From: Terebella lapidaria
Lineage: Eukaryota > Annelida > Polychaeta > Terebellida > Terebellidae
Length of the DNA: 64,000 nt
Assembly (NCBI GenBank): GCA_949152475.1
Contig: CASCJZ010000077.1
Coordinates: 1-64,000 of the forward strand
Reading direction: 5' to 3'
Shown: piece by piece, positions 1 through 11,270 of the stretch
Layout: each line of letters begins with the position of its first letter
Numbering within the stretch: the stretch's first letter is position 1
The notes under the pieces: generated by a model
The model's input: the letters and a program-made list of their open reading frames with translations, nothing else
Told to the model about the DNA's origin: nothing
Databases searched by the model: none
Made by a program: the position numbers and the translations under genes

Positions 1-1038
1 CGCTCCACCGTACGATTGACATGCGATGCTCCACCGTACGATGGACATGTGATGCTCCACCGTTTACGATGGACATCTGACGCTCCACCGTACGATGGAC
101 ATGCTATGCTCCACCGTACGATGGACATGCTATGCTCCACCGTACGATGGACATGTGACGCTCCACCGTACGAAGGACATGGGATGCTCCATCGTACGAT
201 GGACATGTGACGCTATACTGAATGATGGACATGCGAGGCTCCACCGTAAGATGGACATGTGACGCTCCACCGTATGATGGACATGCGACGCTCAATCGTA
301 CGATGGACATGGGATGCTCCACCGTATGATGGACATGTGACGCTCCACCGTACGATGGACATGTGACGCTCCACTGTATGATGGACATGTGACGCTCCAC
401 CGTACGATGGACATGTGACGCTCCACTGTATGATGGACATGCAAAGCTCCACTGTACGATGGACATGTGACGCTCCACCGTACGATGGACATACGAGGCT
501 CCACCGTAAAATGGACATGTGACGCTCCACTGTACAATGGACATGTGACGCTCCACCGTATGATGGACATGCAAGGCTCCACTGTACAATGGACATGGGA
601 CGCTCCACCGAATGATGGACATGCGAGGCTCCACCATAAGATGGACATGTGACGCTCCACCGTACGATGGACATGCGACGCTCCACCGTACGATGGACAT
701 GTGACGCTCCACCGAAGGATGGACATGTGATGCTCCACCGAAGGATGGACATGCGAGGCTCCACTGTAAGATGGACATGTTATGCTCCACCGTACGATGG
801 ACATGTGACGCTCCATCGTACGATGGACATGGGATGCTCCACCGTATGATGGACATGTGACACTCCACTGTACGATGGATATGCGATGCTCCACCGTACG
901 ATGGACATGTGATGTTCCAACGTACGATGGACATCTGACGCTCCACCGTAGGATGGACATGTGACGCTCCACCGTACGATGGACATGTGACGCTCCACCG
1001 TACGATGGACATGGGATGCTCCATCGTACGATGGACAT
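1..1038 (+). repeat. P domain: leading monomers, including block P-b copy 1
   Basis: About 40 monomers. A 2-bp insertion (CGTTTACG instead of CGTACG) at about 62-67 shifts the register. The variant GCTATACTGAATGATGG at about 212 opens block P-b (roughly 212-470), which recurs near 2,526 (offset 2,314 bp, 89 monomers) and near 9,141. The stretch of about 378-849 recurs at about 5,513-5,984 at an offset of 5,135 bp. That equals 198 monomers minus the 13 bp lost at two indels in between. No gene is seen. Confidence 0.8.
812..827. repeat. Example of the perfect 16-bp palindrome in the monomer
   Basis: TCCATCGTACGATGGA equals its own reverse complement. It arises in every monomer with CATCG at positions 21-25. 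In the consensus (CACCG) the same 16 bp pair at seven of eight positions around the centre of CGTACG. Hundreds of perfect and near-perfect copies are spread through the array, spaced in multiples of 26 bp. A binding or structural role is possible but not shown. Confidence 0.85.
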
Positions 1039-1481
1039 GTGATGCTCCACCATACGATGGACATGCTATGCTCTACCATACGATGGACATGTGACGCTCC
1101 ACCGTACGATGGACATGAGACGCTCCACCGTACGATCGACATGCGATGTTTCACAGTACGATTGACATGTGATGCTCCACTGTACGATGGACATCTAACG
1201 CTCCACCATACGATGGACATGAGATGCTCCACCGTACGATGGACATGTGACGCTCCACCGAATGATGGACATGCGAGGTTCCACCGTAAGATGGACATGT
1301 GACGCTCCACCGTACGATAGACATGCGATGCTCCACCGTACGATGGACATGTGACGCTCCACTGTACAATGGACATGTGACGCTCCACCGTATGATGGAC
1401 ATGCAAGGCTCCACCGTACAATGGACATGTGACACTCCACCGTACGATGGACATGCGACGCTCTACCGTAGGATGGACTAG
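1039..1481 (+). repeat. P-a block, copy 1
   Basis: Seventeen monomers with a distinctive variant order: paired CCATACGATGG units, then TACGATCGACATG, a TCACAGTACGATTGACATG unit, a CATCTAACG unit, GAATGATGG, and finally the CTCTACCGTAGGATGGACTAGCG unit. The same order recurs at 3,977 (offset 2,938 bp, exactly 113 monomers), at 4,875 and, for its first part, at 8,876 and 6,697. This fixes it as a unit of the higher-order repeat. No coding potential is claimed. Confidence 0.85.
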
Positions 1482-1942
1482 CGAAGCTCCACCGTACGAT
1501 GGACATGTGACGCTCCACTGTACAATGGACATGTGACGCTCCACCGTATGATGGACATGCAAGGCTCCACTGTACAATGGACATGTGACACTCCACCGTA
1601 CGATGGACATGCGACGCTCTACCGTAGGATGGACTAGCGAAGCTCCACTGTAAGATGGACATGTGACGCTCCACCGTACGATGGACATGTGAAGCTCCAC
1701 TGTACGATGGACATGTGACGCTCCACCGTACGATGGACATGGGACGCTCCAATGTACGATGGACATGCGACGCTCCACTGTACGATGGACATGCGATGCT
1801 CCACTGTACGATGGACATGTGACGCTCCACTGTACGATGGACATGCGATGCTCCACTGTACGATGGACATGTGACGCTCCACCTTACGATGGACATCTGA
1901 CGCTCCACTGTACGATCGGCATGTGATGCTCCACTGTACAAT
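1482..1942 (+). repeat. P domain linker with a 156-bp tandem doublet
   Basis: The run ending in GGATGGACTAGCGAAG occurs at about 1,351-1,490 and again about 1,507-1,646. The GGACTAGCG units start at 1,475 and 1,631, exactly 156 bp (six monomers) apart. The rest is ordinary monomers with GACGCTCC/GATGCTCC and CACCGTA/CACTGTA alternation. No gene is seen. Confidence 0.75.
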
Positions 1943-3396
1943 GGACATGTGACGCTCCACCGTATGATGGACATGCAAGGCTCCACTGTACAATGGACAT
2001 GTGACACTCCACCGTACGATGGACATGCGACGCTCTACCGTAAGATGGACTAGCGAAGCTCCACCGTAAGATGGACATGTGACGCTCCACAGTACGATGG
2101 ACATCTGACGCTCCACCGTACGATGGACATGTGATGCTCCACCGTACGATGGACATGGGACGCTCCAATGTACGATGGACATGCGACGCTCCACTGTACG
2201 ATGGACATGCGATGCTCCACTGTACGATGGACATGTGACGCTCCACTGTATGATGGACATGCGAGGTTCCACCGTACGATGGACATGGGATGCTCCATCG
2301 TACGATGGACATGTGACGCTCCACCGTACGATCGACATGCGATGCTCCACCGTACGATGGACATGTGATGCTCCATCGTACGATGGACATCTGACGCTCC
2401 ACCGTACGATGGACATGCTGTGCTCCACCGTACGATGGACATGTGACGCTCCACCGTACGATGGACATGGGACGCTCCACCGTACCATGGACATGTGACG
2501 CTCCATCGTACGATGGACATGTGACGCTATACTGAATGATGGACATGCGAGGCTCCACCGTAAGATGGACATGTGACGCTCCACCGTATGATGGACATGC
2601 GACGCTCAATCGTACGATGGACATGGGATGCTCCACCGTATGATGGACATGTGACGCTCCACCGTACGATGGACATGTGACGCTCCACTGTATGATGGAC
2701 ATGTGACGCTCCACCGTACGATGGACATGTGACGCTCCACTGTATGATGGAAATGCAAAGCTCCACTGTACGATGGACATGTGACGCTCCACCGTACGAT
2801 GGACATACGAGGCTCCATCGTAAGATGGACATGTGACGCTCCACTGTACAATGGACATGTGACGCTCCACCGTATGATGGACATGCAAGGCTCCACTGTA
2901 CAATGGACATGTGACACTCCACCGTACGATGGACATGCGACGCTCTACCGTAGGATGGACTAGCGAAGCTCCACCGTAAGATGGACATGTGACGCTCCAC
3001 AGTACGATGGACATCTGACGCTCCACCGTACGATGGACATGTGATGCTCCACTGTACGATGGACATGTGACGCTCCACCGTATGATGGACATGGGACGCT
3101 CCAATGTACGATGGACATGCGACGCTCCACTGTACGATGGACATGCGATGCTCCACTGTACGACGGACATGGGACGCTAAACTGTATGATGGACATGCGA
3201 GGCTCCACCGTACGATGGACATGGGACGCTCCATCGTACGATGGACATGTGACGCTCCACCGTACGATCGACATGCGATGCTCCACCGAACGATGGACAT
3301 GTGATGCTCCACCGTACTATGGACATCTGACGCTCCACCGTACGATGGACATGCTATGCTCCACCGTACGATCGACATGCGATGCTCCACCGTACG
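1943..3396 (+). repeat. 936-bp (36-monomer) tandem doublet in domain P
   Basis: The order of variants at about 1,943-2,460 repeats at about 2,879-3,396, at an offset of exactly 936 bp or 36 monomers. A matching start is the CAAGGCTCCACTGTACAATGG unit, followed by the GGACTAGCGAAG unit and the run of CCAATGTACGATGG and CACTGTACGATGG units. Between the two lies block P-b copy 2, opening with GCTATACTGAATGATGG at about 2,526. The copies differ by scattered substitutions (for example TACGACGGACATGG only in the second), so the duplication is not the newest in the window. Confidence 0.8.
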
Positions 3397-3531
3397 ATGG
3401 ACATGTGATGCTCCACCGTACAATGGACATGTGATGCTCCACCGTACGATGGACATCTGATGCTCCACCGTACGATGGACATGCTATGCTCCACCGCACG
3501 GTGGACATGTGAGGCTCCACCGTACGATGGA
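3397..3531 (+). repeat. P domain linker monomers
   Basis: About five monomers between the 936-bp doublet and the 0.9-kb doublet. One contains CCACCGCACGGTGGAC (about 3,490-3,505), a rare unit in which the right arm of the dyad has changed (A4 to G) toward the left arm. The usual change is the reverse, C23 to T. Confidence 0.7.
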
Positions 3532-4456
3532 CATGGGACGCTCCACCGAATGATGGACATGCGAGGCTCCACCATAAGATGGACATGTGACGCTCCACCG
3601 TACGATGGACATGCGACGCTCCACCGTACGATGGACATGTGACGCTCCACCGTAGGATGGACATGCGAGGCTCCACTGTAAGATGGACATGTTACGCTCC
3701 ACCGTACGATGGACATGCGACGCTCCATCGTACGATGGACATGGGATGCTCCACCGTATGATGGACATGTGACACTCCACTGTACGATGGATATGCGATG
3801 CTCCACCGTACGATGGACATGTGATGCTCCACCGTACGATGGACATGTGATGTTCCACCGTACGATGGACATCTGACGCTCCACCGTAGGATGGACATGT
3901 GACGCTCCACCGTACGATGGACATGTGACGCTCCACCGTACGATGTACATGGGATGCTCCATCGTACGATGGACAGGTGATGCTCCACCATACGATGGAC
4001 ATGCTATGCTCCACCGTACGATGGACATTTGACGCTCCACCGTACGATGGACATGAGACGCTCCACCGTACGATCGACATGCGATGCTTCACAGTACGAT
4101 TGACATGTGATGCTCCACTGTACGATGGACATCTAACGCTCCACCATACGATGGACATGAGATGCTCCACCGTACGATGGACATGTGATGCTCCACCGAA
4201 TGATGGACATGCGAGGTTCCACCGTAAGATGGACATGTGACGCTCCACCGTACGATAGACATGCGATGCTCCACCGTACGATGGACATGTGATGCTCCAC
4301 TGTACAATGGACATGTGACGCTCCACCGTATGATGGACATGCAAGGCTCCACTGTACAATGGACATGTGACACTCCACCGTACGATGGACATGCGACGCT
4401 CTACCGTAGGATGGACTAGCGATGCTCCACCGTAAGATGGACATGTGACGCTCCAC
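3532..4456 (+). repeat. 0.9-kb P unit, tandem copy 1 (contains P-a copy 2)
   Basis: It starts with ATGGGACGCTCCACCGAATG and runs for 925 bp to an abrupt junction after GACGCTCCAC at about 4,456. It contains the P-a block at 3,977-4,419. The following copy keeps the same variant order at an offset of 924 bp in its left half. The offset falls to 898 bp after one monomer near 3,810 that is missing in the second copy. The unit ends in the middle of a monomer, which is exceptional in this window. Confidence 0.85.
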
Positions 4457-5336
4457 ATGGGACGCTCCACCGAATGATGGACATGCGAGGCTCCACCATA
4501 AGATGGACATGTGACGCTCCACCGTACGATGGACATGCGACGCTCCACCGTACGATGGACATGTGACACTCCACCGAAGGATGGACATGCGAGGCTCCAC
4601 TGTAAGATGGACATGTTACGCTCCACCGTACGATGGACATGCGACGCTCCATCGTACGATGGACATGGGATGCTCCACCGTATGATGGACATGTGACACT
4701 CCTCTGTACGATGGATATGCGATGCTCCACCGTACGATGGACATGTGATGTTCCACCGTACGTTGGACATCTGACGCTCCACCGTAGGATGGACATGTGA
4801 CGCTCCACCGTACGATGGACATGTGACGCTCCACCATACGATGGACATGGGACGCTCCATCGTACGATGGACAGGTGATGCTCCACCATACGATGGACAT
4901 GCTATGCTCCACCGTACGATGGACATTTGACGCTCCACCGTACGATGGACATGAGACGCTCCACCGTACGATCGACATGCGATGCTTCACAGTACGATTG
5001 ACATGTGGTGCTCCACTGTACGATGGACATCTAACGCTCCACCATACGATGGACATGAGATGCTCCACCGTACGATGGACATGTGACGCTCCACCGAATG
5101 ATGGACATGCGAGGTTCCACCGTAAGATGGACATGTGACGCTCCACCGTACGATAGACATGCGATGCTCCACCGTACGATGGACATGTGATGCTCCACTG
5201 TACAATGGACATGTGACGCTCCACCGTATGATGGACATGCAAGGCTCCACTGTACAATGGACATGTGACACTCCACCGTACGATGGACATGCGACGCTCT
5301 ACCGTAGGATGGACTAGCGAAGCTCCACCGTAAGAT
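4457..5336 (+). repeat. 0.9-kb P unit, tandem copy 2 (contains P-a copy 3)
   Basis: A direct repeat of the preceding unit, beginning at ATGGGACGCTCCACCGAATG and holding P-a at 4,875-5,317. The join to copy 1 removes 12 bp of a monomer (CGTACGATGGAC), so the downstream array is shifted by 12 bp relative to the upstream one. Differences from copy 1 are single substitutions such as TACGTTGGACATC near 4,751 and CCTCTGTACG near 4,702. Confidence 0.85.
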
Positions 5337-5984
5337 GGACATGTGACGCTCCACCGTACGATGGACATCTGATGCTCCACCGTACGATGGACATGCTATG
5401 CTCCAGCGTACGATAGACATGTGACGCTCCACCGTACGATGGACATGGGACGCTTAACCGTATAATGGACATGTGACGCTCCACCGTACGATGGACATGA
5501 GACGCTCCACCGTATATGGACATGTGACGCTCCACCGTACGATGGACATGTGACGCTCCACTGTATGATGGACATGCAAAGCTCCACTGTACGATGGACA
5601 TGTGACGCTCCACCGTACGATGGACATACGAGGCTCCACCGTAAGATGGACATGTGACGCTCCACTGTACAATGGACATGTGACGCTCCACCGCATGATG
5701 GACATGCAAGGCTCCACTGTACAATGGACATGGGACGCTCCACCGAATGATGGACATGCGAGGCTCCACCATAAGATGGACATGTGACGCTCCACCGTAC
5801 GATGGACATGCGACGCTCCACCGTACGATGGACATGTGACGCTCCACCGAAGGATGGACATGTGATGCTCCACCGAAGGATGGACATGCGAGGCTCCACT
5901 GTAAGATGGACATGTTATGCTCCACCGTACGATGGACATGCGACGCTCCATCGTACGATGGACATGGGATGCTCCACCGTATGA
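5337..5984 (+). repeat. P domain: linker plus copy of about 378-849
   Basis: A short linker with an unusual CTCCAGCGTACGATAGAC unit and a 1-bp deletion (CGTATATGG) at about 5,513 leads into a segment parallel to about 378-849 at an offset of 5,135 bp. The parallel covers the CAAAGCTCC, ATACGAGGCTCC and CAAGGCTCC units and two successive CCGAAGGATGG units. The copies are almost the same, with isolated substitutions (for example CCGCATGATGG only here). No gene is seen. Confidence 0.78.
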
Positions 5985-6700
5985 TGGACATGTGACGCTC
6001 CACTGTATGATGGACATGTGACGCTCCACCGTACGATGGACATGTGACGCTCCACTGTATGATGGAAATGCAAAGTTCCACTGTACGATGGACATGTGAC
6101 GCTCCACCGTACGATGGACATACGAGGCTCCATCGTAAGATGGACATGTGACGCTCCACTGTACAATGGACATGTGACGCTCCACCGTATGATGGACATG
6201 CAAGGCTCCACTGTACAATGGACATGTGACACTCCACCGTACGATGGACATGCGACGCTCTACCGTACGATGGACATGCGACGCTCTACCGTAGGATGGA
6301 CTAGCGAAGCTCCACCGTAAGATGGACATGTGACGCTCCACAGTACGATGGACATCTGACGCTCCACCGTACGATGGACATGTGATGCTCCACGGTACGA
6401 TGGACATGTGACGCTCCACCGTACGATGGACATGGGACGCTCCAATGTACGATGGACATGCGACGCTCCACTGTACGATGGACATGCGATGCTCCACTGT
6501 ACGACGGACATGGGACGCTCCACTGTATGATGGACATGCGAGGCTCCACCGTACGATGGACATGGGACGCTCCATCGTACGATGGACATGTGACGCTCCA
6601 CCGTACGATCGACATGCGATGCTCCACCGAACGATGGACATGTGATGCTCCACCGTACGATGGACATCTGACGCTCCACCGTACGATGGACATGCTATGC
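5985..6700 (+). repeat. P domain: copy of about 2,640-3,360
   Basis: The variant order of 2,640-3,360 returns here, first at an offset of 3,315 bp and then 3,341 bp, a shift of one extra monomer near 6,250. 3,315 bp is 128 monomers minus the 13 bp lost at 4,456 and 5,513, so the copy is in register. Shared peculiar units include GATGGAAATGCAAAG, ATACGAGGCTCCATCG and CACTGTACGACGGAC. Confidence 0.78.
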
Positions 6701-8340
6701 TCCACCATACGATGGACATGCTATGCTCTACCATACGATGGACATGTGACGCTCCACCGTACGATGGACATGAGACGCTCCACCGTACGATCGACATGCG
6801 ATGTTTCACAGTACGATTGACATGTGATGCTCCACTGTACGATGGACATCTAACGCTCCACCATACGATGGACATGAGATGCTCCACCGTACGATCGACA
6901 TGCGATGCTCCACCGTACGATGGACATGTGATGCTCCACCGTACGATGGACATGGGACGCTCCAATGTACGATGGACATGTGACGCTCCACTGTACGATG
7001 GACATGCGATGCTCCACTGTACGATGAACATGTGATGCTCCACCGTATGATGAACATGTGACGCTCCACCGTATGATGGACATGCGAGGCTCCACCGTAC
7101 GATGAACATGGGTGCTCCATCGTACGATGGACATGCGACGCTCCACCGTACGATGGACTAGCGAAGCTCCACCGTAAGATGGACATGCGACGCTCCATCG
7201 TATGATGGACACTTGACGCTCCACCGTACGATGGACATGTGACGCTCCATCGTACGATGGACTAGCGAAGCTCCACCGTAAGATGGACATGTGACGCTCC
7301 ACAATACGATGGACATGGGACGCTCCATCATACGATGGACATGTGATGCTCCACCGTACGATCGACATGCGATGCTCCACCGTACGATCGACATGTGATG
7401 CTCCACTGTACGATGGACATGTGACGCTCCACCGTTCGATGGACATGGGATGCTCCACCGTACCATGGACATGCGATGCTCCACATACGATGGACATGTG
7501 ACGCTTCACCGTACGATCGACATGCAATGCTCCACCGTACGATGGACATGTGATGCTCCACCGTACGATGGACATCTGACGCTCCACCGTACGATGGACA
7601 TGCGATGCTCCACCGTACGATGGACATGTGATGCTCCACCGTACGATGGACATCTGACGCTCCACCGTGCGATGGACATGCTATGCTCCACCGCACGATG
7701 GACATGTGATGCTCCACCGCACGATGGACATGTGATGCTCCACCGTACGATGGACATGGGACGCTCCACCGTACGATGGACATGTGATGCTCCACCGAAT
7801 GATGGACATGCGAGGCTCCACCATAAGATGGACATGTGACGCTCCACCGTACGATGGACATGGGACGCTCCACCGAATGATGAACATGCGAGGCTCCACC
7901 GTAAGATGGACATGTGACGCTCCACCGTACGATGGACATGCGACGCTCCACCGTACGATGGACATGTGACGCTCCACCATACGATGGACATCTGACGCTC
8001 CACCGTATGATGGACATGCTATGCTCCACCATACGATGGACATGTGACGCTCCACCGTACGATGGACATGGGACGCTGCACCGTACGATGGACATGCGAC
8101 GCTCCATCGTACGATGGACATGGGATGCTCCACCGTACGATGGACATGCGACGCTCCACTGTACGATGGACATGTGACGCTCCACCGTATGATGGACATG
8201 CAAGGCTCCACTGTACAATGGACATGTGACGCTCCACTGTATGATGGACATGGGACGCTCCAACGAATGATGGACATGCGAGGCTCCACCATAAGATGGA
8301 CATGTGACGCTCCACCGTACGATGGATATGCGACGCTCCA
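6701..8340 (+). repeat. P domain: least ordered stretch, with partial P-a
   Basis: It opens with a partial P-a block (about 6,697-6,880), then about 55 monomers without a clear parallel elsewhere. Two 1-bp deletions lie here: ATGGGTGCTCC near 7,111 and CTCCACATACG near 7,493. Rare units include TGATGAACATG (7,050 and 7,880), GGACACTTGACG (7,205), and several CCGCACGATGG units (7,690-7,730). This is the part of domain P least shaped by recent duplication. No gene is seen. Confidence 0.7.
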
Positions 8341-8875
8341 CCGTATGATGGACATGTGACACTCCACTGTACGATGGATATGCGATGCACCACCGTACGA
8401 TGGACATGTGATGTTCCACCATACGATGGACATCTGACGCTCCACCGTATGATGGACATGCAAGGCTCCACTGTACAATGGACATGTGACGCTCCACTGT
8501 ATGATGGACATGTGACGCTCCACCGAAGGATGGACATGCGAGGCTCCACTGTAAGATGGACATGTTACGCTCCACCGTACGATGGACATGGGATGCTCCA
8601 CCGTATGATGGACATGTGACACTCCACTGTACGATGGATATGCGATGCACCACCGTACGATGGACATGTGATGTTCCACCATACGATGGACATCTGACGC
8701 TCCACCGTAGGATGGACATGTGACGCTACACCGTACGATGGACATGTGATGTTCCACCGTACGATGGACATCTGACGCTCCACCGTAGGATGGACATGTG
8801 ACGCTCCACCGTACGATGGACATGTGACGCTCCACCGTACGATGGACATGGGATGCTCCATCGTACGATGGACAT
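8341..8875 (+). repeat. 260-bp (10-monomer) doublet in domain P
   Basis: The run CACTGTACGATGGATATGCG followed by GCACCACCG, then TGTTCCACCATACG, occurs at about 8,360-8,450 and again about 8,620-8,710, exactly 260 bp apart (GATGCACC starts at 8,384 and 8,644). It is followed by a CTACACCG unit and a run repeated from the P-a upstream flank (compare about 880-1,038). Confidence 0.75.
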
Positions 8876-9410
8876 GTGATGCTCCACCATACGATGGACA
8901 TGCTATGCTCTACCATACGATGGACATGTGACGCTCCACCGTACGATGGACATGAGACGCTCCACCGTACGATCGACATGCGATGTTTCACAGTACGATT
9001 GACATGTGATGCTCCACTGTACGATGGACATCTAACGCTCCACCATACGATGGACATGAGATGCTCCATCGTACGATGGACATGTGACGCTCCACCGAAT
9101 GATGGACATGCGAGGTTCCACCGTAAGATGGACATGTGACGCTATACTGAATGATGGACATGCGAGGCTCCACCGTAAGATGGACATGTGACGCTCCACC
9201 GTATGATGGACATGCGACGCTCAATCGTACGATGGACATGGGATGCTCCACCGTATGATGGACATGTGACGCTCCACCGTACGATGGACATGTGACGCTC
9301 CACTGTATGATGGACATGTGACGCTCCACCGTATGATGGACATGTGACGCTCCACCGTACGATGGACATGTGACGCTCCACTGTATGATGGACATGTGAC
9401 GCTCCACCGT
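8876..9410 (+). repeat. P-a copy 4 and P-b copy 3, right edge of domain P
   Basis: The first ten monomers (8,876-9,139) repeat P-a. At 9,141 the array switches directly to GCTATACTGAATGATGG and follows P-b (compare 212-470 and 2,526-2,790). The P-a order is thus cut before its GGACTAGCG end. Near 9,410 a TACGATGTACATG unit precedes the first units typical of domain Q. Confidence 0.78.
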
Positions 9411-9895
9411 ACGATGTACATGTGACACTCCACCGTACGATCGACATGCAATGCTTCACAGTACCATGGACATGTGATGCTCCACCGTACGATGGACATC
9501 TAATGCTCCACCATACGATGGACATGCGATGCTCCACCGTACGATGGACATGTGATGCTCCACTGTACGATGGACATCTGATGCTCCACCGTACGATGGA
9601 CATGTGATGCTCCATCGTACGATGGACTAGCGATGCTCCACCGTAAGATGGACATGCGATGCTCCACAGTACGATGGACATGTGATGCTCCACCATACGA
9701 TCGACATGGGACGCTCCATCGTACGATGGACATGTGATGCTCCACCATACGATGGACATCTGACGCTCCACCATACGATGGACATGCGATGATCCACTGT
9801 ACGATGGACATGTGACGCTCCACCGTACGATGGACATGTGACACTCCATCGTACGATGGACTAGCGACGCTCCACCGTAAGATGGACATGCGACG
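9411..9895 (+). repeat. Q domain start, copy of a block near 13.8, 19.0, 28.3, 32.6, 56.4 and 58.6 kb
   Basis: It begins with GTGACACTCCACCG, the ATGCAATGCTTCACAG unit and a CATCTAATG unit. The same order occurs near 13,786, 18,951, 28,313, 32,594, 56,391 and 58,547. This is the earliest point in the window where a long Q order can be recognised, and it defines the P/Q boundary. Confidence 0.75.
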
Positions 9896-11270
9896 CTCCA
9901 CGTACAATGGACATGTGACGCTCCACCGTACGTTGGACATCCGACGCTCCACTGTATGATGGACATGCGATGCACCACCGTACGATGGACATGCGCTGTT
10001 CCATCGTACGATGGACATGCGACGCTCCACCGCATGATGGACATGGGATGCTCCAGCGTATGATGGACATGTGACGCTCCACCGTACGATGGACATGAGA
10101 TGCTCCACCGTACGATAGACATCTGACGCTCCATTGTACGATAGACATGCGATGCTCCACAGTACGATGGACATGTGACGCTCCACCGTACGATGGACAT
10201 CCGACGCTCCACTGTATGATGGACATGCGATGCACAACCGTACGATGGACATGCGACGTTCCATCGTACGATGGACATGCGACGCTCCACCGTACGATGG
10301 ACATGGGATGCTCCACCGTATGATGGACATGTGACGCTCCACCGTACGATGGACATGAGATGCTCCACCGTACGATAGACATCTGACGCTCCATTGTACG
10401 ATAGACATGCGATGCTCCACCGTAGGATGGACATGTGACGCTCCATCGTACCATGGGCATGCGATGCTCCAATGTACGATGGACATGTGATGCTCCACCG
10501 TACGATGGACATGCGACGCTCCACCGTATGATGGACATGCAACGCTCCACTGTACGATGGACATGTGACGCTCCACCGTATGATTGACATGCGAGGCTCC
10601 ACCGTACGATGGACATGCGACGCTCCACCGTACGATGGACATGCGATGCTCCACTGTACGATGGACATGTGACGCTCCACCGTATGATTGACATGCGAGG
10701 CTCCACTGTGTGATTGACATGTAACGCTCCACCGTACGATGGACATGGGATGCTCCTTCGTACGATGGACATGTGATGCTCCACCGTACGATGGACATGG
10801 GATGCTCCACCGTAGGATGGACATGTGACGCTCCACCGTACGATGGGCATGCGATGCTCCAATGTACGATGGACATGAGATGCTCCACCGTACGATGGAC
10901 ATGCGACGCTCCACCGTACGATGGACATGTGACAATCCACCGTACGATGGACATCTGACGCTCCTCTGCACGATGGACAAGCGACGCTCCACTGTACGAT
11001 GGACATGCGATGCTCCACCGTAAGATGGACATGCGACGCTCCACCGTACAATGGACATGCGACGCTCCATCGCAGGATGGACATGCGACGCTCTACCGTA
11101 CGAAGGACATGCAATGCTCCACCGTACGATGGACATGCGACGCTCCACCGTACGATGGACATGCGACGCTCCATCGTACGATAGACATGTGACACTCCAC
11201 CGTAAGATGGACATGCGAGGCTCCACCGTACAATAGACATGCGACGCTCCACTGTATGATGGACATGCGA
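9896..11270 (+). repeat. Q domain: first section with 260-bp doublet
   Basis: It opens with the 1-bp-short unit CTCCACGTACAATGG (9,896), shared with 19,199, 32,842, 56,599 and 58,755. About 9,921-10,160 repeats at 10,181-10,420, ten monomers (260 bp) apart, with GATGCACCACCG at 9,969 and GATGCACAACCG at 10,229. The end holds the CCTCTGCACGATGGACAAGCG series (about 10,963-10,983), found again near 17,390, 25,620, 30,950 and 47,060, and a CCATCGCAGGATGG unit at about 11,067. Confidence 0.72.

Larger units (their letters stand above)
1..9410 (+). repeat. Higher-order domain P
   Basis: This is the first of two higher-order families built from the same monomer. It lacks the TGCTTTACTG marker that is frequent after 11,271. 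It carries private combinations of variants: GCTATACTGAATGATGG (near 212, 2,526 and 9,141), a TCACAGTACGATTGACATG stretch (near 1,150, 4,088, 4,986, 6,807 and 8,988), and CTCTACCGTAGGATGGACTAGCG. Blocks of 0.26-0.9 kb are shuffled and repeated within it. Phase-breaking indels lie near 63 (+2), 4,456 (-12), 5,513 (-1), 7,111 (-1) and 7,493 (-1). The right edge is placed where variants typical of domain Q begin, near 9,410; the exact base is uncertain by a monomer or two. Confidence 0.8.

Noticed and set aside
467-6320. Half-monomer (13-bp) register jumps, suggested by the offsets of 5,135 and 3,315 bp
   Set aside because: Both equal whole monomers minus 13 bp. The 13 bp are fully explained by the -12 junction at 4,456 and the -1 deletion at 5,513. 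The two halves of the monomer are not direct repeats of each other.
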